Assembly: GCA_030695785.1 (NCBI GenBank)
Contig: JAUYPR010000071.1
Span: 1 to 10,033 of the forward strand
From: a bacterium
Lineage (GTDB): Bacteria > Patescibacteriota > Microgenomatia > JAUYPR01
Length of the DNA: 10,033 nucleotides
Reading direction: 5' to 3'
Of the stretch, positions 7,700 to 10,033 are shown one piece after another. A model generated the notes under the pieces. The model was not told where the DNA came from, searched no databases, and saw nothing but the letters and a program-made list of their open reading frames with translations. Numbering within the stretch: the stretch's first letter is position 1; each line of letters opens with the position of its first letter. The position numbers and the translations under genes were made by a program.

Positions 7700-7709
7700 C
7701 ACCTCCTTT
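7700..7709 (-). promoter_or_regulatory. Consensus Shine-Dalgarno of the DUF1761 gene
   Basis: AAGGAGGTGA on the - strand, a full-length match to the anti-Shine-Dalgarno tail of 16S rRNA, with GGAGG seven bases before the ATG. It decides the start. Most other genes here lack such a site, so this gene is set up for efficient independent initiation. Confidence 0.85.
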
Positions 7710-7725
7710 TTTGAGGTATTGACTT

Positions 7726-8763
7726 CTATGCTAACACCTTTAAAACATAATATGTTGCTTTGCCTTTACCCTTTCTACTAACTAAATCCAATTCTATTAA
7801 CTTTTTAAAATCAAGTGCCCTGGTTGCTTTTGCCCGGTCAACTGATTTCGCATAATCACGATCAGTAACAAATCCTTTACCCTCGATAAATTTAAGTATT
7901 TTTAGATGGTATGATTGCAACGTAGTTTCTGGACTCATTCCAACTTCTGGAAGCAGTTTTTGTACTCGTAAAAGTTCATCAATAATGCCTTCTGTAAAGT
8001 ATTCCAACCATGATGTAAAATTAATTTTATCTACTAATTCATAATAATTACCAAATTCTCCTACAGTCTGAAAATATTTAGTAACATTTTTGTTATAGTA
8101 ATTCTCAAAACTAAAAAGATTAAATGTATTCAACCCCACTTCTGCGAGTAATACTTTTGTAGCGAGACGAGCTGCTCTCCCGTTTCCATCCATAAAAGGA
8201 TGAATTAAAACCAGTTGTTTGTGAAATATACCCGCTAAGATTAATGAATCAATGGCATCTCTATTACTAATTATAAACTCGATTAAATCTTCCATAAGTG
8301 TCCTTACATTTTTCGCATCAGGCGGTAAATAAATAACTTTTCTAGTTTGTGGATCATGAACAACTACAGGTTTTTCTCGTAATTTTCCTGATTCAAATTT
8401 AGGCAACAACCCTTCAGTAATTTGCTTTTGAATTTTTAGAATAAGATCAAGTGATAATTTAACTCTTCTTTCTTCTAATTTTTTATTTAGTTCTTGCAAT
8501 GCTCGATTGTAGTTTAATATCTCCTTTTCGCTATCTCTTATATGAGCAGGTTTTGATTTGAGGATTTTTTTAACTTCGGTTAAAGGAAGAGGATTACCTT
8601 CAATGCTAGTTGAGGCATATGTTGAAATTGCTCTCGCTGTTTTCTCAAATTCAACTAATACAACATGAGGAAATCTTCTGTTATTTAATTCATTTACCAA
8701 AGAATTAATTCTTTTTATATTGGCGAGAAGATGATCTGTAATTATGTATTTTGGATTAAACAT
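7726..8763 (-). CDS. Fic-family AMPylase with N-terminal inhibitory motif and winged helix
   Basis: 345-residue Fic protein, expected to transfer AMP from ATP to a hydroxyl of a target protein. The catalytic motif HPFMDGNGRAAR (188-199) is complete: H188 is the base, D192 holds the metal, and N194/R195 and R198 bind phosphate. An inhibitory helix motif SxxxEG (S51-E55-G56) precedes the core, as in class II Fic proteins that restrain themselves, so no separate antitoxin is needed. Residues about 285-345 look like a winged helix (LKILKFIEGKGFVTDRDYAK ... GKATYYVL), giving possible DNA binding and autoregulation. The gene is strikingly AT-rich (sampled lines 22-30% GC against about 50% in dnaE), suggesting horizontal gain. 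The start ATG follows a good promoter by about 9 nt with no Shine-Dalgarno site. The target and any toxic effect cannot be read from sequence. Confidence 0.93.
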   Translation of the reverse strand: MFNPKYIITDHLLANIKRINSLVNELNNRRFPHVVLVEFEKTARAISTYASTSIEGNPLPLTEVKKILKSKPAHIRDSEKEILNYNRALQELNKKLEERRVKLSLDLILKIQKQITEGLLPKFESGKLREKPVVVHDPQTRKVIYLPPDAKNVRTLMEDLIEFIISNRDAIDSLILAGIFHKQLVLIHPFMDGNGRAARLATKVLLAEVGLNTFNLFSFENYYNKNVTKYFQTVGEFGNYYELVDKINFTSWLEYFTEGIIDELLRVQKLLPEVGMSPETTLQSYHLKILKFIEGKGFVTDRDYAKSVDRAKATRALDFKKLIELDLVSRKGKGKATYYVLKVLA

Positions 8764-8768
8764 ATAAA

Positions 8769-8801
8769 CGTATAGTCGAATTATAGACGATTATTAGACG
8801 A
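8769..8801 (-). repeat. Three 11-bp tandem repeats in the Fic promoter (possible operator)
   Basis: Read on the - strand, three directly adjoining units are TCGTCTAATAA, TCGTCTATAAT and TCGACTATACG (8791-8801, 8780-8790, 8769-8779). Each is 11 bp, about one helical turn. They cover part of the spacer, the -10 box and the start point, where a bound repressor would block transcription. The winged helix of the Fic protein is a natural candidate reader, but that is inference. Confidence 0.5.
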
Positions 8802-8808
8802 ATTGCAA
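8780..8808 (-). promoter_or_regulatory. Promoter of the Fic gene
   Basis: On the - strand TTGCAA (8803-8808, four of six to TTGACA), a 17-nt spacer and a perfect TATAAT (8780-8785). The predicted start near 8773 leaves a leader of only about 9-10 nt before the ATG at 8763, too short for a normal ribosome binding site. Confidence 0.65.
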
Positions 8809-8887
8809 GAAGTAAAAGTTCGATCCTTGTGGCCTAGATGGATCTACTAAAAGTATTCCAACATTCTCTCCCTAACAGTAAGGCTAA

Positions 8888-8917
8888 GTCCTGAGCAATC
8901 CAGAGCTTGTCGAGGGA
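8888..8917. repeat. Possible dispersed-repeat relic
   Basis: The segment begins TCCTGAGC (8889-8896), continues AATCCA, then GAGCTTGTCGAGGGA. The two ends resemble the short palindrome TCCTGAGCTTGTCGAAGGA, which I recall as a frequent intergenic repeat in metagenome-derived bacterial genomes, with about ten extra bases including a duplicated GAGC. This rests on memory, not on a search. Confidence 0.3.
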
Positions 8918-8921
8918 GAGT

Positions 8922-8971
8922 CGAATGATGCTTTCACTCCGCCAGAGGCGGGCAGGCACAAGGATCATTCG
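8922..8971. repeat. Nested inverted repeat (palindromic element)
   Basis: The outer arms CGAATGAT (8922-8929) and ATCATTCG (8964-8971) are perfect 8-bp inverted copies. Between them sits a GC-rich hairpin CCGCC-AGA-GGCGG (8939-8951) followed by GCAGGC. There is no T-run after the stem, so it is not a typical intrinsic terminator. It looks like a small non-coding palindromic element of REP or MITE type. Confidence 0.6.
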
Positions 8972-9007
8972 GTGAGATTAGTATAACACAAACTTTTTCT
9001 TGGTTTT

Positions 9008-9018
9008 TGGTATATAAT
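9008..9018 (+). promoter_or_regulatory. Promoter of the FabZ-like gene
   Basis: TGGTATATAAT combines an extended -10 (TGG-TATATA) with an overlapping perfect TATAAT at 9013-9018. No convincing -35 is seen. The start would be near 9025, giving a leader of roughly 13-25 nt depending on which ATG is used. Confidence 0.5.
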
Positions 9019-9037
9019 CAGTCGTAGAGTTGATTGA

Positions 9038-9511
9038 ATGTTGTTTTATATGAATCATGAACATCTTTCCAGAACAGATATAGAACAAGTATTACCTCAC
9101 AGAAGACCATTTATGTTTTTAGAAAGTGTTGACGTGCTTGAACCAGGCAAACATGCTGTTGGTATTCTTGCTGACTTAAGAGATCCAGATTTTGATTTTT
9201 TGAAAGGTCACTTTCCAGACTTTAGAATAGTTCCTGGTGCAATAATTATGGAAGCATTAGCAGAATTGTTAGGTGTTACTGCTGCGTTCGGACTGTCTGA
9301 AGCAGATAATAAAATAGGGGTTCTCGTGGAAGATAGAATGAGATATCGGCAAATGGTTAAACCAGGAGATCCTGTTCGTTTGGAGGCAGAAGTTACTAAT
9401 ATGAGACGTAACATCGGAAGAGGAAATGTAAAAGCTTTGCTAGGTGACAAAGTTGCTGCTGAAGGAGAAATTACTTTTGCCTTAATTGATAGGGTTGATT
9501 TGACAATCTAA
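9038..9511 (+). CDS. FabZ-like 3-hydroxyacyl-ACP dehydratase (hotdog fold)
   Basis: Up to 157 residues, close to the FabZ family length. FabZ removes water from (3R)-hydroxyacyl-ACP in fatty-acid synthesis. Family marks are LPHRRPFMFLESV (19-31, the classic LPHRxPF block) and GHFPDFRIVPGAIIMEALAEL (57-77). The catalytic histidine H58 and glutamate E72 are 14 residues apart, as in FabZ. The family's usual GHFPGRPxxPG reads GHFPDFRIVPG here, a small change beside the active site. Two starts are possible, ATG 9038 or ATG 9050; neither has a clear Shine-Dalgarno, and 9050 gives a more FabZ-like N-terminus. GC is near 37%, lower than the housekeeping block. No other fatty-acid gene is nearby, so it may act on an imported or unusual acyl substrate; a related hotdog role is possible. 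I call the family, not a specific ortholog. Confidence 0.9.
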   Translation: MLFYMNHEHLSRTDIEQVLPHRRPFMFLESVDVLEPGKHAVGILADLRDPDFDFLKGHFPDFRIVPGAIIMEALAELLGVTAAFGLSEADNKIGVLVEDRMRYRQMVKPGDPVRLEAEVTNMRRNIGRGNVKALLGDKVAAEGEITFALIDRVDLTI

Positions 9512-9513
9512 TC

Positions 9514-9530
9514 ATGAGTTCGAATCCCGC
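9514..9530 (+). other. T-arm-like sequence after the FabZ-like gene
   Basis: GTTCGAATCCCGC (9518-9530) has the look of a tRNA T loop plus 3' stem, but the 5' stem ATGAG does not pair fully with CCCGC and no tRNA body precedes it. It may be a tRNA 3' relic or chance. Confidence 0.25.
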
Positions 9531-9582
9531 TGGGGTTCTTACTTATAGGATTAAATTTGTAAAAAACACAAATATTATTGGG

Positions 9583-9654
9583 TGAGCCCGGACAGAATCG
9601 AACTGTCAACCAATAGCTTAAAAGGCTACTGCTCTACCGTTGAGCTACGGGCCC
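9583..9654 (-). tRNA. tRNA-Lys (anticodon UUU)
   Basis: 72-nt cloverleaf on the - strand. The acceptor GGGCCCG pairs with CGGGCTC (one G-U). The D arm is GCUC/GAGC. The anticodon stem GUAGC/GCUAU carries loop CUUUUAA with anticodon UUU (genomic 9620-9622). The T arm is GACAG-UUCGAUU-CUGUC, and the discriminator is A. CCA is not encoded; the genome continues CCC. The GIY-YIG stop codon lies one base upstream of tRNA nucleotide 1, so the tRNA is probably cut out of a transcript that also carries that gene. Confidence 0.97.
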
Positions 9655-9655
9655 G

Positions 9656-9895
9656 TTATATTCTAGTTTTTAAAAATTTCCTACCAAATCCAGTTTTAAA
9701 ATATCTTTCTCTTCTTTCAGCTTTGTTCTTCCTTGTACACGCTTCGTAATACACTAACTCCAACGGTCTCCGATGCTTTGTCGATGCAACATTTCCGTCA
9801 TTGTGCAGTTTTAACCGCTTATCGAGATCCGATGTAAAACCAACATATAACTTTCCATCCTTCAGACTTCTCAGAACATAGGTATAAAAGAACAT
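9656..9895 (-). CDS. Stand-alone GIY-YIG endonuclease-domain protein
   Basis: 79 residues, a single GIY-YIG nuclease domain of the small UvrC-N-like/YhbQ type. Motifs are YTYVL (4-8, the GIY part), LYVG (16-19, the YIG part), R27 and H31 in DLDKRLKLHN, E51 in LVYYEA, and the C-terminal KAERRERYFKTGFGRKFLK (58-76). Catalytic Tyr, Arg and Glu positions are all present, so it is probably active on DNA. There is no extra DNA-binding domain. ATG 9895 is the only good start and has no Shine-Dalgarno site. The gene lies between two copies of the tRNA-Lys 5' end and ends one base before the intact tRNA. Such proteins are common and often multi-copy in candidate-phylum genomes (recollection); their role is unsettled. 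Confidence 0.9.
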   Translation of the reverse strand: MFFYTYVLRSLKDGKLYVGFTSDLDKRLKLHNDGNVASTKHRRPLELVYYEACTRKNKAERRERYFKTGFGRKFLKTRI

Positions 9896-9947
9896 GTTTC
9901 TATCATTACATGTATTGCTCGTCGTACAGCTTCGCAGTACTGCCGAG

Positions 9948-9979
9948 CCCGCCTGTCGTGACTTTGTCTCGACGGCGGG
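9948..9979. repeat. GC-rich hairpin at the outer end of the GIY-YIG cassette
   Basis: CCCGCC-T-GTCG pairs with CGAC-GGCGGG around an inner GAC-TTT-GTC stem, giving 13 base pairs with one bulge and one T/T mismatch. There is no T-run on either side, so it is not a simple terminator. I recall very similar CCCGCC...GGCGGG palindromes as dispersed repeats in candidate-phylum genomes; not verified. Confidence 0.7.
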
Positions 9980-9991
9980 AGCTACGGGCCC
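9979..9991 (-). pseudogene. Duplicated 5' end of tRNA-Lys
   Basis: On the - strand GGGCCCGTAGCTC, identical to tRNA-Lys nucleotides 1-13 and starting exactly at nucleotide 1. The tRNA does not continue past this point: the sequence runs into a hairpin. Only the acceptor 5' strand, U8-A9 and the D-stem start remain. Confidence 0.7.
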
Positions 9992-10004
9992 AAATACACC
10001 TCAT

Positions 10005-10013
10005 ATTTTACCA
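10005..10013 (-). promoter_or_regulatory. tRNA-type promoter upstream of the tRNA-Lys fragment
   Basis: Extended -10 TGG-TAAAAT on the - strand, identical over ten bases (TGGTAAAATA, 10004-10013) to the tRNA-Glu promoter. It sits 13 nt before the duplicated tRNA-Lys 5' end, so transcription would begin about 7 nt ahead of it. This is probably the original tRNA-Lys promoter and may now drive the GIY-YIG gene and tRNA-Lys together. The -35 region lies at the window edge and is not recognisable. Confidence 0.5.
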
Positions 10014-10033
10014 TGATGCGGTAAGATGGTGCC

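Larger units (their letters stand above)
8764..9037. other. Intergenic region between divergent Fic and FabZ-like genes
   Basis: 274 nt with no supported gene. From left to right it holds the Fic promoter with its repeats, a T-arm-like stretch (8814-8830), a stretch resembling dispersed palindromic repeats (8888-8917), a nested inverted repeat (8922-8971), and the promoter of the FabZ-like gene (9008-9018). Confidence 0.8.
9655..9991 (-). mobile_element. Candidate 0.33-kb GIY-YIG cassette inserted in tRNA-Lys
   Basis: The unit between the two exact copies of GAGCTACGGGCCC (9642-9654 and 9979-9991; period 337 bp) contains only the GIY-YIG gene and a strong hairpin at its outer end. Both copies are the first 13 nt of tRNA-Lys. 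Beyond the outer copy lies a tRNA-type promoter. This is what an insertion into the tRNA 5' end with a 13-bp duplication would leave. Tandem duplication of the tRNA followed by decay of one copy is the main alternative. Confidence 0.45.

Noticed and set aside
7744..7756. Perfect 13-nt palindrome AACATAATATGTT near the 3' end of the Fic gene
   Set aside because: It lies in AT-rich coding sequence and codes for ordinary winged-helix residues; probably chance, though an operator for the DUF1761 gene cannot be excluded.
7726..8763. Fic plus DUF1761 as a toxin-antitoxin pair
   Set aside because: Fic carries its own inhibitory motif, DUF1761 is a membrane protein unlike any Fic antitoxin known to me, and base composition differs strongly between them.
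9555..9573. ATTTGT/ACAAAT hairpin after the FabZ-like gene as a terminator
   Set aside because: Six AT-rich pairs with the T/A run in the loop rather than after the stem; too weak to call.

Overview
The window reads as a fragment of a compact bacterial genome, most likely from the Candidate Phyla Radiation (Patescibacteria, Parcubacteria-like). This placement is inference from several things together. Housekeeping genes abut or overlap. Few genes have a Shine-Dalgarno site, and some promoters sit so close to the start codon that the mRNA would be leaderless or nearly so. There is a small stand-alone GIY-YIG protein, short GC-rich intergenic palindromes, and tRNA genes without an encoded CCA. 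TGA is used as a stop (gatA, dnaE), which argues against the lineages that read TGA as glycine. Most of the window is near 45-52% GC by eye; the Fic gene is clearly poorer, near 30%.

Left part (1-6592, + strand): a dense housekeeping run. It holds the 3' part of gatA, then gatB (4-bp overlap), dnaE (1-nt gap), rplS (14-bp overlap) and yraN (1-bp overlap). GatA and GatB are subunits of the tRNA-dependent amidotransferase that makes Gln-tRNA(Gln) and/or Asn-tRNA(Asn). DnaE is the replicative polymerase alpha subunit with an intact-looking PHP metal site. RplS is ribosomal protein L19. YraN is a conserved nuclease-fold protein. No terminator is visible inside this run, so it is probably one transcript.

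Middle (6593-7726): tRNA-Glu(UUC) lies on the - strand, tail to tail with yraN. Its promoter is interleaved with a divergent promoter for a gene encoding eleven tandem 9-residue repeats (FATKDDLxA). That promoter is spaced so that transcription should begin at the start codon itself. A - strand DUF1761-type four-helix membrane protein follows, carrying the only perfect Shine-Dalgarno sequence in the window.

Right part (7726-10033): accessory DNA. It has an AT-rich, self-inhibited Fic-family AMPylase with a winged-helix tail (-), a 274-nt intergenic region of palindromes, and a lone FabZ-like dehydratase (+). Last come tRNA-Lys(UUU) and a GIY-YIG endonuclease gene, both on the -.

The most interesting structure is at the right edge. 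The first 13 nucleotides of tRNA-Lys are repeated exactly beyond the GIY-YIG gene, just downstream of a tRNA-type promoter (TGGTAAAATA) that is identical over ten bases to the tRNA-Glu promoter. The simplest reading is that a roughly 0.33-kb GIY-YIG cassette inserted into the 5' end of the tRNA-Lys gene, duplicating 13 bp. That would leave a reconstituted tRNA downstream and the original promoter and tRNA start upstream. Other points of note are three 11-bp tandem repeats in the Fic promoter and the nonad-repeat protein.
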